Below, piece by piece: positions 1 to 10,375 of a stretch of 64,000 nucleotides of DNA. The position numbers and the translations under genes were made by a program. The stretch comes from DASYXZ01 sp035308965. GTDB lineage: Bacteria > Acidobacteriota > Terriglobia > UBA7540. The notes below the pieces were generated by a model. The model was not told where the DNA came from and did no database searches. It saw only the letters and a program-made list of their open reading frames with translations. The stretch is from contig DATGFN010000043.1 in NCBI GenBank assembly GCA_035308965.1, positions 62,001 to 126,000 of the forward strand, written 5' to 3'. Each line of letters begins with the position of its first letter. Position 1 is the stretch's first letter.

Positions 1-2148
1 TCTTTCGAGGCCATGGCGTATTACCATGGCGGTGAGGCGGCAGTGACCGTCGGGTCTGCCGCGGAGTACGCACAAGTTGCCAGAGTGAGTCCCGAATTCT
101 TTCGGGTCTTCGGCGTCGAGCCGGTCCTCGGCCGCCTCTTCACAGCGGAAGAAGCGAGGGCGGGTGGCAGTGGCGCTTTAGTGATCAGCTATGACTATTG
201 GCAAAGCCATTTTGGCGGAGACACCAAGGCGCTGGGGCAGACAGTGGGTGGGCTGGGCAAACCGCTGCCGATCGTCGGCGTGCTGCCGGCGACCTTTCGT
301 TTCCTGGACAAGACTGATCTCTGGTATCCGATGAATACGGTTTTCCGCGAGCCAACTGCGAATTTCCGAGGAGGCAGAAACTACTTCGCTGTCGCGCGTC
401 TCAAGTCCGGCGTCTCGCTGGAGCAAGCGCAATCCGAAATAACCTTGATAGGCAGGCGACTCGAGCGTGAATATCCGGATTTCGATAAGGGCCGAACGGT
501 CGCTGTGACAAGACTGCGAGACGAAATGGCGGGTGAGGTCCGCCTCACGCTCTACCTCCTGTTGGGCGCTGTCGGCGTCGTCCTTCTGATTGCCTGCGCC
601 AACACGGCAACCCTGCTGCTGGGCAAAGCTACGGCGCGGTCACGCGAGGTTGCTGTGCGCGCCGCGCTCGGAGCCAGCCGGAATCGACTGGTAAGACAGT
701 GGGTCACGGAGAGCTTGCTATTGGCGCTCTCCGCTGGCGGCTTGGGACTTCTCCTCGCCTATTGGGGATCGAAGGCGCTGGTAGCGCTGGCTCCTAGAGA
801 GCTTCCCCGGCTCTCCGAGATCAGCCTGGATCGAAGGATACTCGCGTTCACCCTCGCTACTTCGATGATCACAAGCCTGCTATTCGGTCTGATTCCCGCC
901 TTTCATGCGGCAAGAGTTGACTTGAGCGAATCGCTGAAGCAGGGAGGCAGGCGAGTGGTGAGCGGCGCCGGGATGGTTCGCGTGCGTGGAGTGCTAGTCG
1001 TGGTTGAAGTCGCGCTGGCCGTCGTGCTGCTTTCGGCAGCAGGTCTCCTGCTCAGGAGTTTTGAGGCTTTGCAAAACGTTGACATGGGTTATCGACCTGA
1101 AAAGGTGCTCACCATGAAAGCGACTGTCCCCGCCCCAACACCGGTGGCCAGACAATTCTTTGGCGACATTCTCCCTCAAATCCGGGACCTGCCCGGTGTC
1201 TTGTCGGCCGGCGCAACGATGGCCCTACCCGGGCAAGTCGAATCGATGGCAACGGGACCCTACTTCTTCGATCATTTGCCTCCGCAAAAGGACTGGCCTG
1301 CTGCCCCCGGCGCTGTAGTTTCCGTAGTGGCTCCGGGCACGTTTCGAGCGCTCGGGATCCCGATGCAGCGCGGACGGGACTTCAATGACGGCGATGGTTC
1401 CGGCAAGCCCTTGGTCGCCGTGGTCAACGAAGCGCTCGTTCGAAAATCGCTTCCGGGCCGGAACCCCGTCGGCAGAACGGTCTATTGCCTTTTCGATTCT
1501 GCCCAGCCCATGACGATTATCGGAGTTACCGGCGACGTCAGGGAGCGCGGACAAGCCCACGAGCCGATGCCGGAATGTTACATCCCATACCTCCAGCACG
1601 AGTTTAACGGAGAAACCCTGAGCATCGTCGTGCGGACCGCCGGCGACCCGTCCGGCCTTGAGGAAACATTGCGGCGACTGGCAAATAAGACCTCGCCCAC
1701 GGTCCCTATGAAATTCATGCCTATGGAGACCATGCTCTCCGAGGAGATGGCCACGCCCCGATTTCGCACTCTGTTGTTTTCTCTTTTCGCGGGCCTGGCG
1801 GTTTGTCTTGCCACGACCGGCATCTATGGCGTGATGTCTTACACCTCAGGTCTACGTTCGAACGAATTCGGGCTCCGGATGGCTTTGGGCGCAAGTAGAG
1901 GCTCCGTGCTGCGACTCGTCCTGCGGCAGGCTCTGATGCTGGTGAGCATCGGGGTTGGAATTGGGTTGGCATTCGCTTTGGGTGTCAGTCGACTCCTCAC
2001 GTGCGCATTATTCGAAGTGAAGCCGACCGACCCACTCACATTCATCGCCGTCTCGCTGAATTTGATCGTTGTGGCGCTGGTTGCAAGCTACGTCCCCGCT
2101 CGCCGGGCAACGAAGGTGGATCCCATGGTGGCGTTGAGGCACGAATGA
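1..2148 (+). CDS. ADOP-family ABC-type permease, 5' partial
   Basis: MacB/FtsX-like permease of the acidobacterial duplicated orphan permease type, an inner-membrane protein with two FtsX domains and large periplasmic loops. The frame is open to the first base, so the N-terminus (the HxxxE-type cytoplasmic start and first membrane helix seen in the next gene) lies outside the window; the ATG at 13 is internal. Counting from that ATG, a periplasmic core covers about 1-170, FtsX domain 1 starts near 176 (motif AVRAALGASR), a second periplasmic core follows, and FtsX domain 2 starts near 582 (GLRMALGASR). It ends in the family signature PARRATKVDPM. No ATPase gene is adjacent. The substrate is unknown; ADOPs are usually linked to export or envelope tasks. 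Followed 104 bp downstream by a paralogue. Confidence 0.93.
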   Translation, partial: SFEAMAYYHGGEAAVTVGSAAEYAQVARVSPEFFRVFGVEPVLGRLFTAEEARAGGSGALVISYDYWQSHFGGDTKALGQTVGGLGKPLPIVGVLPATFRFLDKTDLWYPMNTVFREPTANFRGGRNYFAVARLKSGVSLEQAQSEITLIGRRLEREYPDFDKGRTVAVTRLRDEMAGEVRLTLYLLLGAVGVVLLIACANTATLLLGKATARSREVAVRAALGASRNRLVRQWVTESLLLALSAGGLGLLLAYWGSKALVALAPRELPRLSEISLDRRILAFTLATSMITSLLFGLIPAFHAARVDLSESLKQGGRRVVSGAGMVRVRGVLVVVEVALAVVLLSAAGLLLRSFEALQNVDMGYRPEKVLTMKATVPAPTPVARQFFGDILPQIRDLPGVLSAGATMALPGQVESMATGPYFFDHLPPQKDWPAAPGAVVSVVAPGTFRALGIPMQRGRDFNDGDGSGKPLVAVVNEALVRKSLPGRNPVGRTVYCLFDSAQPMTIIGVTGDVRERGQAHEPMPECYIPYLQHEFNGETLSIVVRTAGDPSGLEETLRRLANKTSPTVPMKFMPMETMLSEEMATPRFRTLLFSLFAGLAVCLATTGIYGVMSYTSGLRSNEFGLRMALGASRGSVLRLVLRQALMLVSIGVGIGLAFALGVSRLLTCALFEVKPTDPLTFIAVSLNLIVVALVASYVPARRATKVDPMVALRHE

Positions 2149-2252
2149 TTGGTGATTTGCGATTGACGATTGGCGAATGCCGAGGTTGGACGTAGTAGCG
2201 GTGAATTTCGAGAGCTGACTGACGACTGAAAACTCTTGACTGAGGACTTGAA
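2147..2252. repeat. degenerate word-array repeats between the two ADOP genes
   Basis: Two short arrays of related words: GATT-G-TGATTTGC-GATTGAC-GATTGGC at 2147-2180, and GACTGACGACTGA-AACTCTTGACTGAGGACTTGA-type words at 2211-2252. They belong to a family of similar arrays found at about 18 places in this window. There is no fixed unit length, so this is not a CRISPR or simple microsatellite. Confidence 0.6.
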
Positions 2253-5006
2253 ATGACCTGGAGACGTAACATTTCCAAACTCAGTGCACTGTTTCACCGG
2301 CCCAAGCCGGTCGACGATCTTGAAGAAGAGATTCGCGCTCATCTTCGAATGGAGGAGCAGGAGAACCTCGAATTAGGAATACAGCCTGAAGAAGCTTACT
2401 ATGCCGCGCTGCGCCGGTTCGGGAACGTACTCGTGGCGCAAGAGAGGAGCAGGGAGATGTGGGGATGGAATTCTCTCGAGACGCTCTGGCAGGACCTTCG
2501 CCTCGGCCTGCGCACGCTGGCAAATAGTCCCAGCTTCACGGCGGTGGCGGTACTGACGCTTGCCATGGGTATCGGTGCGAACACGGCCATCTTCAGCGCC
2601 GTGAATGGTATTTGGCTCGAACCACTAATCGAGGCGCAGTCATCTAGGCTGGTTACCGTAGATTTGCTCCCCGTACCCGAGATTCAAGCGTTACAGAATC
2701 AGACCAATGCTTTCGAACGCATGGCCATCTACCAAAGATACTACTGCCTCGTTCTGGGCGGCACCGTGCCCATCCAGACAGCCAACAGTTACGTGTCCGA
2801 TAATTTCTTTCCTCTGCTCGGGGTCAAACCTTTGCTCGGCAGACCGATCCTTCCGGGAGACACGCAGCCTGGCCACGGCCAAGTCGCCGTCCTAAGCCAC
2901 CATCTCTGGATGGACGATTTCGGCGGCGATCCTCACATCGTGGGACGCAGTCTCTCCGTGGACAACAAGCCGTTCACGGTCATTGGCGTGATGCCTAAGG
3001 GATTCGACCTCGGCGCCAATTGGGGGGATTTCAACTCCGGACTATGGACGCCCTTTATATACTCGCCATCCGATCCAATGAACTGGCACATGTTCAGTAG
3101 CTTTGTCGCGCGGCTCAAAAAGGGAGCATCGCTAAGCCAGGCTGAGGCCCAAATGGAAGCCATTGCGGTGCGGCTGGCGGCGGAATATCCGGATCATTAT
3201 CCGAAAGCCTTGAGAGGCTACGGCAGGACGGTAACAGCAGGCGTCAATGGCCGAACGGACCCAGGGGTGCGGCTCGCCTTATTGGTTCTCTGGGGCGCCG
3301 TCGGATTTGTCCTGCTCATGGCGTGCGTTAACGTGGCATCACTCCTGGTGGCCCGCTCGTGGACACGCCAGAGAGAGTTGGCAATTCGTAGAGCGCTTGG
3401 GGCGAGCCGGCAGCGAATCATCCGGCAGCTTTTGTCTGAAACCCTTCTGCTGGCGGGAGCAGGAGGCACGCTCAGTCTGTTCTTTTCATTATGGGGAATT
3501 CGTCTATTGCAAGTTATGGCTCCGCCGAACACTCCGCGGGTGGATCACATCCGGCTTGATGGCAACGTGCTGTGGTTCACCGCTGGGATTTCGTTCCTTA
3601 CAGCCGTTTTGGTGGGCCTGTCACCGGCGTTGCGCGCATCGTCCCATGACGTCGGCGGCACGCTGAAAGGGGGCATGGTCGGTTCTTTTGCAGGAGCCGA
3701 GATGAGGCAGTCGGATGGTTTCCGAAGCGTGCTTGTGATTGTCGAGGTGGCCCTCGCCGCAATTGTTGTGACAGGCGGGGCACTCATGGCACGCAGTTTC
3801 TATAAGCTAATGAGTGTGAACACCGGCGTCTGTGCCGATCACGTCCTGACAATGCACGTGCAACTCTCTGCCTTAGCTTGCAATGGCCTTCCTCTTCCCT
3901 CGACGAAGTCCAAGGATGCAGCCGTGCGGCCAAAATCCAACGCACCTGCCGACAACCCGCAGAAGCAGACCTCTCAGGCGGTAGGATGCTCGCTGGCAAG
4001 CGACAACATCTTGGACGGAATTGGCTCGCTCGCGGGAGTTCAGCAGGCGGCGCTCGCTGGCGCGGGGCCGCTTCAGGGAGGCGACCTGACCACCGGCTTT
4101 CATTACCCTGGTGCGCCAGCAGGCATGGGGCTGTATGTTGAAGGTTTACTGGGTAATCAGCTCACAACAGGCCAAATTGAGGGCCGCCCCGTCACCCCGG
4201 GCTTCTTTGTCGCACTTGGAATCCGGCTGCTGAAGGGGCGCGATTTTGCCCCGGAAGAGTTGAATCATGCTGACGTAGCCGTTGTTAGCGAAGGTTTCGC
4301 CCGAAAGTATATACCGGGGAATCCACTGGGGAAGCGATTTAGTACCGAAGAGGATGAGAAGGGCCATCACCAATGGATAGAAATCGTTGGCGTGGTAAAC
4401 GACGTCCGAGACCGTGCTGTGCAGGGATCCGACCCCGTGTATTACACGCCGTTCTTGTTTTCGAGAAACTCGGGGGAAATCATCGTGCGAACCTCAGCAA
4501 ATCCCATAGTGATCGTGCCGGAGATCGAGCGCATTATTCGCTCTGCGGATGCCGATGCGGCAATCACGCACATTGAGACCGTGGACCAGATAATCGCCGA
4601 TTCCGTGGCCGAACCCAAGTTCAAGACGGTCCTGCTGGCATCCTTTGGCGTCCTGGGGCTACTACAGGCGGTTATCGGGGTTTATGGCGTGGTCTCCTAT
4701 TCCACATTCCAGCGCACACATGAGATTGGCGTGCGGATGGCTCTGGGTGCGCAACGCGGCGAAATTCTGCGCATGGTGCTCCGAGAAGGAATGCTGCTTG
4801 TAGGAATCGGAATTACTGCAGGCATCGGCTGTGCCTTGGCGCTTACGCGCTTCTTGCGGAGTCTGCTCTTTGAGATTACCCCGACCGACCCGCTTACGTT
4901 CATCGGCGTTTCGCTGATTCTGACCGCTGTGGCATTATTGGCTTGTAGCATCCCCGCGCATCGCGCGACGAAAGTCGATCCCATGGTGGCGGTGACTTAC
5001 GAATGA
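2253..5006 (+). CDS. ADOP-family ABC-type permease, full length (917 aa)
   Basis: Complete ADOP permease. The cytoplasmic N-terminus has the family's DDLEEEIRAHL motif (about 22-32). The first membrane segment is near 95-122 (LTLAMGIGANTAIFSAVNG), followed by a periplasmic core. FtsX domain 1 begins near 338 (AIRRALGASRQRIIRQLL), a second periplasmic core follows, and FtsX domain 2 begins near 789 (GVRMALGAQRGEILRM). It ends in PAHRATKVDPMVAV. Compared with the upstream gene there is an extra low-complexity, Cys/Lys/Pro-rich insertion around 545-590. The two genes are tandem paralogues and share nearly the same C-terminal signature. No ATP-binding subunit is nearby. Substrate unknown; export or envelope function is the family-level guess. 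Confidence 0.94.
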   Translation: MTWRRNISKLSALFHRPKPVDDLEEEIRAHLRMEEQENLELGIQPEEAYYAALRRFGNVLVAQERSREMWGWNSLETLWQDLRLGLRTLANSPSFTAVAVLTLAMGIGANTAIFSAVNGIWLEPLIEAQSSRLVTVDLLPVPEIQALQNQTNAFERMAIYQRYYCLVLGGTVPIQTANSYVSDNFFPLLGVKPLLGRPILPGDTQPGHGQVAVLSHHLWMDDFGGDPHIVGRSLSVDNKPFTVIGVMPKGFDLGANWGDFNSGLWTPFIYSPSDPMNWHMFSSFVARLKKGASLSQAEAQMEAIAVRLAAEYPDHYPKALRGYGRTVTAGVNGRTDPGVRLALLVLWGAVGFVLLMACVNVASLLVARSWTRQRELAIRRALGASRQRIIRQLLSETLLLAGAGGTLSLFFSLWGIRLLQVMAPPNTPRVDHIRLDGNVLWFTAGISFLTAVLVGLSPALRASSHDVGGTLKGGMVGSFAGAEMRQSDGFRSVLVIVEVALAAIVVTGGALMARSFYKLMSVNTGVCADHVLTMHVQLSALACNGLPLPSTKSKDAAVRPKSNAPADNPQKQTSQAVGCSLASDNILDGIGSLAGVQQAALAGAGPLQGGDLTTGFHYPGAPAGMGLYVEGLLGNQLTTGQIEGRPVTPGFFVALGIRLLKGRDFAPEELNHADVAVVSEGFARKYIPGNPLGKRFSTEEDEKGHHQWIEIVGVVNDVRDRAVQGSDPVYYTPFLFSRNSGEIIVRTSANPIVIVPEIERIIRSADADAAITHIETVDQIIADSVAEPKFKTVLLASFGVLGLLQAVIGVYGVVSYSTFQRTHEIGVRMALGAQRGEILRMVLREGMLLVGIGITAGIGCALALTRFLRSLLFEITPTDPLTFIGVSLILTAVALLACSIPAHRATKVDPMVAVTYE

Positions 5007-5177
5007 GGTCGTCAGTAGTCACTGAGAATGTAATGGAAGTGGCTCGCGGCTGAAAGCTGATAACTTCTTAAACAGTAGAAAAGAGCCAAGCGATGTGCCC
5101 TGTCCCAGCGCGCAAGAAATGGATTGCGCGACGCCCCCACCCCCCAGCGTGATTTCAATTGTTTTTCCCTCTGCGAT

Positions 5178-8100
5178 CTACTCCGGTTTCCACGCCGGGA
5201 TGCGGCCGGGGGTGTGGGGCACTCCGGCGGCGTCCAAAGCTCTTTCCAAATTGACCAGGTCCACATCCACCAGGGTTCGCAGTTGCGCCAGCACATCCGC
5301 AAACAAATCACTGGCAAATTTGTAATCGCTGATCTGTAACTCTGTAGGCTTGCCGGACGAAGACCTGCCTGAACCGACGATCTTGCCCACACGCTCCTGG
5401 ATGGAAGGCGGCGTATTTTCCTGATATTCGCGCGCCACCTCGTCGCCGCGCAGAGCCGTCAGGAGGTCTTTGACTTTTCTGTGCAGTTCGCGTGCTGAGT
5501 CGCCCAGCTTCTGGTCCGCCGCCGGAGTCTGATCCACGCCTCGCTCGATCAATCCCAACCGTGTTTCAGTGGAAGTGGCCACTTCGACTGCCCCGCTGAC
5601 TGCTCCCATTAGTCTGGCCGCCTTTTGCTGGAATGCAACCAGCGCCGCCCTGTCTTGCGGAGACAATTCCTGCATGCCGTCCGCAATTACATTAAAAGAC
5701 TGTGCGCCGCCCAGCGGGGTGGAAGTTCCGTTGACGCGCTGGGCCATGGCGACGGTATATTTTCCGGGCGCCACCATAGGCCCGGTGGGCGCCTGGCGGA
5801 AGGGGTTATCCTCCTCCTCGCCTCCCGGACGAGAGGGCTGAGGCAGGATGGTCGCGGGTGAACGCAAATCCCACGTGACACGATGCATCCCGACGGTCAC
5901 CGGGCCATCGATGCGCCTAACCACATTCCCACTGGCATCAGAGACCGTGAAAACGATGGCGGGCGCATCTTCCCTGGCTTCCTCTTCCAAATCCTTCATG
6001 GAGGGATAGGCTGGGATCTTCCCCGCCTTTTCGGCTGCTTTTTCCGCGTCCAGGCGTTCATCTTTTTTCGATTTCATCGCGGTCTTCAGATAGTAGGTGA
6101 ATGTAGCGCCGAAGGGCGGGTTGGGCGCCTCGAAGAAGTCTTCTCCCAAGTGGCTTTTGCCCCGGCCACCAATGGGATTTGATGGAACATACATCAGCGC
6201 GTCGCGCACAGGGAAGAGTGTGGCGGATCGGGCGAGCGTGTCCGCGTTGGCCGAACGCAGTGGTGAATAATCGTCCAGAACATAAAATCCCCGGCCAAAG
6301 GTGGCCAGGACCAGGTCGTTCATCTGGGATTGAATGGCAAGGTCGTGCACGGGAATAGTGGGCAATCCACCCTGCAACCGCAACCATTTTTGCCCGCCAT
6401 CGTTGGAAAAATACAAGCCGAATTCCGTGCCTACAAAAAGGAGGTTGGCGTCAACGGGATCTTCCGCAATCGCCAGCACCGGGCCATTCTCAGGAAGATT
6501 GGCTTGGAGAGCGGTCCACGTCTTCCCGGCGTCGGTACTCTTCAGCAGGTAGGGCTTGAAGTCTTCCATTTTGTGATTATCAAAGGCGGCGTAAACCGTG
6601 TTCGCGTCATGCTGCGAGGCGAGGACGCGGCTGACCTCGGTTCGATCAGGCACGCCGGGGAAATTCTCGATCTTCCTCCAGTGGGCGCCTCCGTCTTCGG
6701 TGACGTCAATCAAGCCGTCGTCAGTCCCAACATAAAGCAAGCCTTCTTTTTTGGGTGATTCGGCCACCACGGTGGCGTTGCCGTAAAACGCCGTTGAAGT
6801 ATTCTTGGCCACTGCTTCTGGTCCCCACACCTTGCCCATCACGGGAAGAGTGTTGCGATCGATTTGCCGCGTCAGGTCCCCGCTGATAGCCCGCCAGGAA
6901 TCGCCGCGGTTGTCGCTGCGATATAGGATTTCGGCGCCAAAATAGAGCCGTGAGTGCGAATGGGGGCTGATCAGGATGGGTGAATCCCAATTCCAGCGCA
7001 GGGGAGATTGACGCGGGGCCACAGTGGGAATTATGTCCACTCGTTCGCCGGTGCGGCGATCGTAGCGGATGAGCCCGCCATTTTGCGACTCGGCGTAGAC
7101 GGTGTTCGGGTCTTCGGGGTCCACCTGCGAACGGAATCCGTCGCCGCCGGCGGTGACGAACCAATCCGAATTCACAATTCCCGCCTCGCTGCGGGTGCGG
7201 GAAGGTCCGCCTTCGCTCGCGTTATCCTGCGTCCCGCCGTAGACGTAATAAAAGGGCGCATTATGGTCCACGGCTACGTCGTAGAATTGCGCTAGGGGCA
7301 GGTTGGATTTAAACGACCAGTTTTCTCCCCGGTCAAAGCTCTCGTAAAGGCCGCCATCGCAGCCCACCAAATAGTAGTCCGTGTCATTGGGATCGATCCA
7401 GATCACGTGGTTATCCACATGCTTCGAGCGCGTGTTGAGTGGGTGTATGGTTTTGCCGCCATCGTCGGAAACCTGGATGATGACTCCCATAACGTAAATG
7501 CGGTCTTCATTTTTGGGGTCGACGAAAATGGTGGCGTAATACATTGCCCCCTGGTCGAAGTCGTTGCGTTTTTCCCAGGTAGCGCCCCGGTCGCGAGAGC
7601 GGAATATGCCGCCCTTCTTCTGGGCCGCTTCAACCGTGGCATAAATCAGGTTCGGATTGGTGGGCGACACGGCCAGCCCGATTCGTCCCATGTCTACGGT
7701 GGGCAGGCCGGAACGCAATTTCTTCCAAGTGGCCCCGGCGTCAGTGGATTTATAAATCGCGGACTCCGGCCCGCCATCGATCATGGTCCAGGCGTGACGC
7801 CGCCGCTGGTATGTTGCGTCGTAGAGCACGTCCGGATTATCCGGCGCCATCACTACGTCGGTCACGCCGGTGTTCTCGCTGATGGAGTGAATATTTTTCC
7901 ACGTTTTGCCGCCGTCGGTGGATTTGAAGAGTCCTCGGTCTCCGCCCGGCCCCCACAGCGGCCCCTGGGCGGCAACATAGATCACGTCCGAATTGCGCGG
8001 ATCAATCAGGATGCGCGCGATGTGCTCGGACTTTTTCAATCCCATGTTCTTCCAGGTCTTGCCGCCATCGTCTGAACGGTAAACGCCGTCGCCGTAGCCT

Positions 8101-8492
8101 ACGCTTCGCTGGCTGTTGTTTTCACCCGTCCCCACCCAGACCGCGGCGGGATTTTTGGGATCGATCACAACCGTGCCGATGGAATACGATCCTTCCTTTT
8201 CAAATACAGGGGTCCAGGTGATGCCGTCGTTGATCGTCTTCCACACGCCGCCCGACGCCGCCCCAACGTAATAGTGAGCGCGATTGGCAGGGTCCACTGC
8301 AATCGACAGGATGCGCCCGGAAATCATGGCCGGACCAATGGAGCGCAAGGTAAGTCCCGCAAACGCTTTTGCCGAATCGGATTTTCCTTTGGAGCCGCCT
8401 TCTTCAGCAGGATTGGCCTCAGGCTCCTGGGCGAATGCGGCAAGCGGCATGATCATCAGAGCTGCAAACAAAACGGCGCGAAAAGGTTTCAC
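5178..8492 (-). CDS. secreted Asp-box (BNR/VPS10-like) beta-propeller protein
   Basis: About 1104 aa. The first ~780 residues carry about ten Asp-box repeats of the S-x-D-x-G-x-T-W type (SDDGGKTWKN, STDGGKTWKN, STDAGATWKK, SRDRGATWEK, SFDRGENWSF, SDNRGDSWRA, STDAGKTWTA, SNDGGQKWLR and others), the hallmark of sialidase/VPS10/photosynthesis-factor propellers. A FlgD-like Ig segment follows (GNVVRRIDGPVTVGMHRVTW), then a helical tail. I choose the GTG at 8492 because it has a good ribosome site (GAGGGA, 7 nt upstream) and leads directly into a signal peptide (VKPFRAVLFAALMIMPLAAFA); an ATG at 8615 would add 41 residues before the signal. Substrate unknown; related proteins are often called glycosyl hydrolases, but no catalytic residues can be assigned. 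Confidence 0.9.
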   Translation of the reverse strand: MKPFRAVLFAALMIMPLAAFAQEPEANPAEEGGSKGKSDSAKAFAGLTLRSIGPAMISGRILSIAVDPANRAHYYVGAASGGVWKTINDGITWTPVFEKEGSYSIGTVVIDPKNPAAVWVGTGENNSQRSVGYGDGVYRSDDGGKTWKNMGLKKSEHIARILIDPRNSDVIYVAAQGPLWGPGGDRGLFKSTDGGKTWKNIHSISENTGVTDVVMAPDNPDVLYDATYQRRRHAWTMIDGGPESAIYKSTDAGATWKKLRSGLPTVDMGRIGLAVSPTNPNLIYATVEAAQKKGGIFRSRDRGATWEKRNDFDQGAMYYATIFVDPKNEDRIYVMGVIIQVSDDGGKTIHPLNTRSKHVDNHVIWIDPNDTDYYLVGCDGGLYESFDRGENWSFKSNLPLAQFYDVAVDHNAPFYYVYGGTQDNASEGGPSRTRSEAGIVNSDWFVTAGGDGFRSQVDPEDPNTVYAESQNGGLIRYDRRTGERVDIIPTVAPRQSPLRWNWDSPILISPHSHSRLYFGAEILYRSDNRGDSWRAISGDLTRQIDRNTLPVMGKVWGPEAVAKNTSTAFYGNATVVAESPKKEGLLYVGTDDGLIDVTEDGGAHWRKIENFPGVPDRTEVSRVLASQHDANTVYAAFDNHKMEDFKPYLLKSTDAGKTWTALQANLPENGPVLAIAEDPVDANLLFVGTEFGLYFSNDGGQKWLRLQGGLPTIPVHDLAIQSQMNDLVLATFGRGFYVLDDYSPLRSANADTLARSATLFPVRDALMYVPSNPIGGRGKSHLGEDFFEAPNPPFGATFTYYLKTAMKSKKDERLDAEKAAEKAGKIPAYPSMKDLEEEAREDAPAIVFTVSDASGNVVRRIDGPVTVGMHRVTWDLRSPATILPQPSRPGGEEEDNPFRQAPTGPMVAPGKYTVAMAQRVNGTSTPLGGAQSFNVIADGMQELSPQDRAALVAFQQKAARLMGAVSGAVEVATSTETRLGLIERGVDQTPAADQKLGDSARELHRKVKDLLTALRGDEVAREYQENTPPSIQERVGKIVGSGRSSSGKPTELQISDYKFASDLFADVLAQLRTLVDVDLVNLERALDAAGVPHTPGRIPAWKPE

Positions 8493-8743
8493 AGTTTTTC
8501 CCTCGTTTAAGACTTTTTGGATATGTATGGCCGGCGAATAGACTACTTCGCGGCCGGAAGATAGTCCAGACGGATTTCGCGAAAAAAGGGTTTCAGTGAG
8601 ATACGGCTTCAACAAGTGAAGGCAGCTATGAGGCAGGCCAGTTGTGGGCGAAAAAATGACGCGAGTTGGCGAATGTCCTCGCCAAAATCACCCGCATTCA
8701 TGGGATTCGGGATTTTCCTGGTATCGAGGGCGATATGAACCCG

Positions 8744-9691
8744 TCAAGATTTCCCCGGAATGCCGGCTTCCAGCTCCGAATATTGGGTGGTAAGATTCAA
8801 GCGAACCTGGGTATCACTGCGGTCCACCACAAGTGATTGAAATGGATTCGGCGCTTTTGGATTTTGATTCTGCCATGCCATCTGCTGGAGGAGCTTCAGT
8901 CCTTGCATCACCTGGGTCAAGCTTTGCGCGGCCTGGGAACTGGTGCAGTCGAGCTTAACGTCCAAATTGACTTTGTCCGCGGCTTGCACGCTATAGGAGA
9001 GCACCTTAACGGACTGGAAAGTTGACTTCCAATCCATTTGCACGTTGCCCTGGTTGGGCATCCAACCTTTGAACCAGTCTGTGATGGCTGGCCCGACCGC
9101 AATTCCCCAAATGGCGGCATCGGCGCGCGCATCTTGCACGTGTTTGGCAAAATCAGCGTCCGAGGCGGCATTCGGCGATTCACCGGCACGCGCACTCATG
9201 ATGGCGCCCAGGGATTCGATCGATCCGAATGCCCCGAGCGTTTCACTCAAAATAACCACGCAGTTTCCCCCCGGGCCTGAACCGAGGCAGTAGGCTGGAG
9301 CCCCGCCCACGTGAGTGGCCGCCAATCCCTGGGCGGCAGCGCGGTCGGCGACTGATTTGGGATCGAAACGTCCCTGCGCCACGCCGCTCAACTCCATTGT
9401 GGCGCCGTGCCACCCGATCACGAGGTCGTCAATATCGTCTTGCTGGATGCCCAGCCTGGCCAGATCATTTTCCAAAGCGAGCAGATTGGGACCCACATAC
9501 CGTTTGCTGAGGGTGGCGAAGTCAGGCAAGGCGCGCAGCTTGGCGGGGCTCGAATACTCTACGCGAATGGTACCCGCGGGAAAACTCGAGAGCGCGGTAT
9601 TGACCAAATCTTGCGCCGGCGCCGCGACCGGCCACGCCATTGCACAGAGAACCAAAGCGGCTGCCACCACGTACCGTTTTCTAATTATCAT
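8744..9691 (-). CDS. periplasmic protein of unknown function (315 aa)
   Basis: Begins with a clear Sec signal peptide (about 1-27, ending VAAPAQ). The mature part alternates amphipathic helices and strands, with QDDIDDLVIGWHG and a helical LTQVMQGLKLLQQM segment near the end. I do not recognise a named family; its composition resembles acidobacterial exported proteins of unknown function. Start at the ATG at 9691, with AGG six nt upstream; a TTG two codons earlier is the alternative. It lies 250 bp downstream of nothing co-directional except DinB and probably forms its own unit. Confidence 0.75.
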   Translation of the reverse strand: MIIRKRYVVAAALVLCAMAWPVAAPAQDLVNTALSSFPAGTIRVEYSSPAKLRALPDFATLSKRYVGPNLLALENDLARLGIQQDDIDDLVIGWHGATMELSGVAQGRFDPKSVADRAAAQGLAATHVGGAPAYCLGSGPGGNCVVILSETLGAFGSIESLGAIMSARAGESPNAASDADFAKHVQDARADAAIWGIAVGPAITDWFKGWMPNQGNVQMDWKSTFQSVKVLSYSVQAADKVNLDVKLDCTSSQAAQSLTQVMQGLKLLQQMAWQNQNPKAPNPFQSLVVDRSDTQVRLNLTTQYSELEAGIPGKS

Positions 9692-9832
9692 TTTCAACCT
9701 CTGAAGTATGGATTACCCGGCCAACGCGCGCCCGAGCTATGCAATGTTTGATTGGACCAAACCTTTGTGGGTTGCTTCGCGCAAAAACCACCGCACTTTC
9801 TTCGCCCACGATGAGCGCGCCGAAAGTGAAGC

Positions 9833-10375
9833 TTAATCCGGCAGCTTGAAATAAAGCTCTTTCAGAATCTTGCGGTGATGGAGTTCGTGCCCGGCGATAA
9901 TATATGCAAGCGCGCGAACGCTCACCTCCGCTTTGTTCGCAACTCCACGCCGAAGCCAGGCGTCCTGATCGAGGCGCTGAAATAAGTAAAGAGTGGAATG
10001 GCGAACGCACCCGAACTCCTGCGCCAGGTCCCGCAGGCGCGCATTTTGAAATGGGCCGTGGCGGATGTAATCGTCCTGCTCGAATCCTTCTATCGGAGTG
10101 GCGTCGTTGCGGGAAATCCGGAGGGCGCGATAGCCCATGATCCGCTCCGTGTCGATGATGTGCCCTACAACTTCTCTGACACTCCATTTCCCGGGGCCGT
10201 AGCGGTAATCACCTTTTTCTTCGGCCGTGGACATCAATAGCGCCAGCGAATCATCCACCTGCTCTTTCAGTGTCTTGAGGATGTCTGCTCCCGGCACCTT
10301 GGAAATGTATTGGCCATAGTAGGGCAGATACTCGGTCGATTCCGGACGCGCAATTACCAACTGATCCGTTTGCAT
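9833..10375 (-). CDS. DinB-family protein (180 aa)
   Basis: DinB/YfiT-like four-helix bundle, a family of putative metal-dependent enzymes (some act as thiol transferases, many are of unknown function). Metal-ligand histidines typical of the family are visible: H72 in VVGHIIDTER and the C-terminal GHELHHRKIL. GKWSVREVVGH is the family's conserved GxWSxxEVxxH block. The open frame extends 122 codons upstream, but that part is low-quality; the ATG at 10375 follows AGAGAGG and starts the conserved domain. Reaction unknown. Confidence 0.88.
   Translation of the reverse strand: MQTDQLVIARPESTEYLPYYGQYISKVPGADILKTLKEQVDDSLALLMSTAEEKGDYRYGPGKWSVREVVGHIIDTERIMGYRALRISRNDATPIEGFEQDDYIRHGPFQNARLRDLAQEFGCVRHSTLYLFQRLDQDAWLRRGVANKAEVSVRALAYIIAGHELHHRKILKELYFKLPD

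Noticed and set aside
8493..8615. N-terminal extension of the Asp-box protein from the ATG at 8615
   Set aside because: Would place 41 charged residues ahead of a clean signal peptide; the GTG at 8492 has a far better ribosome site.
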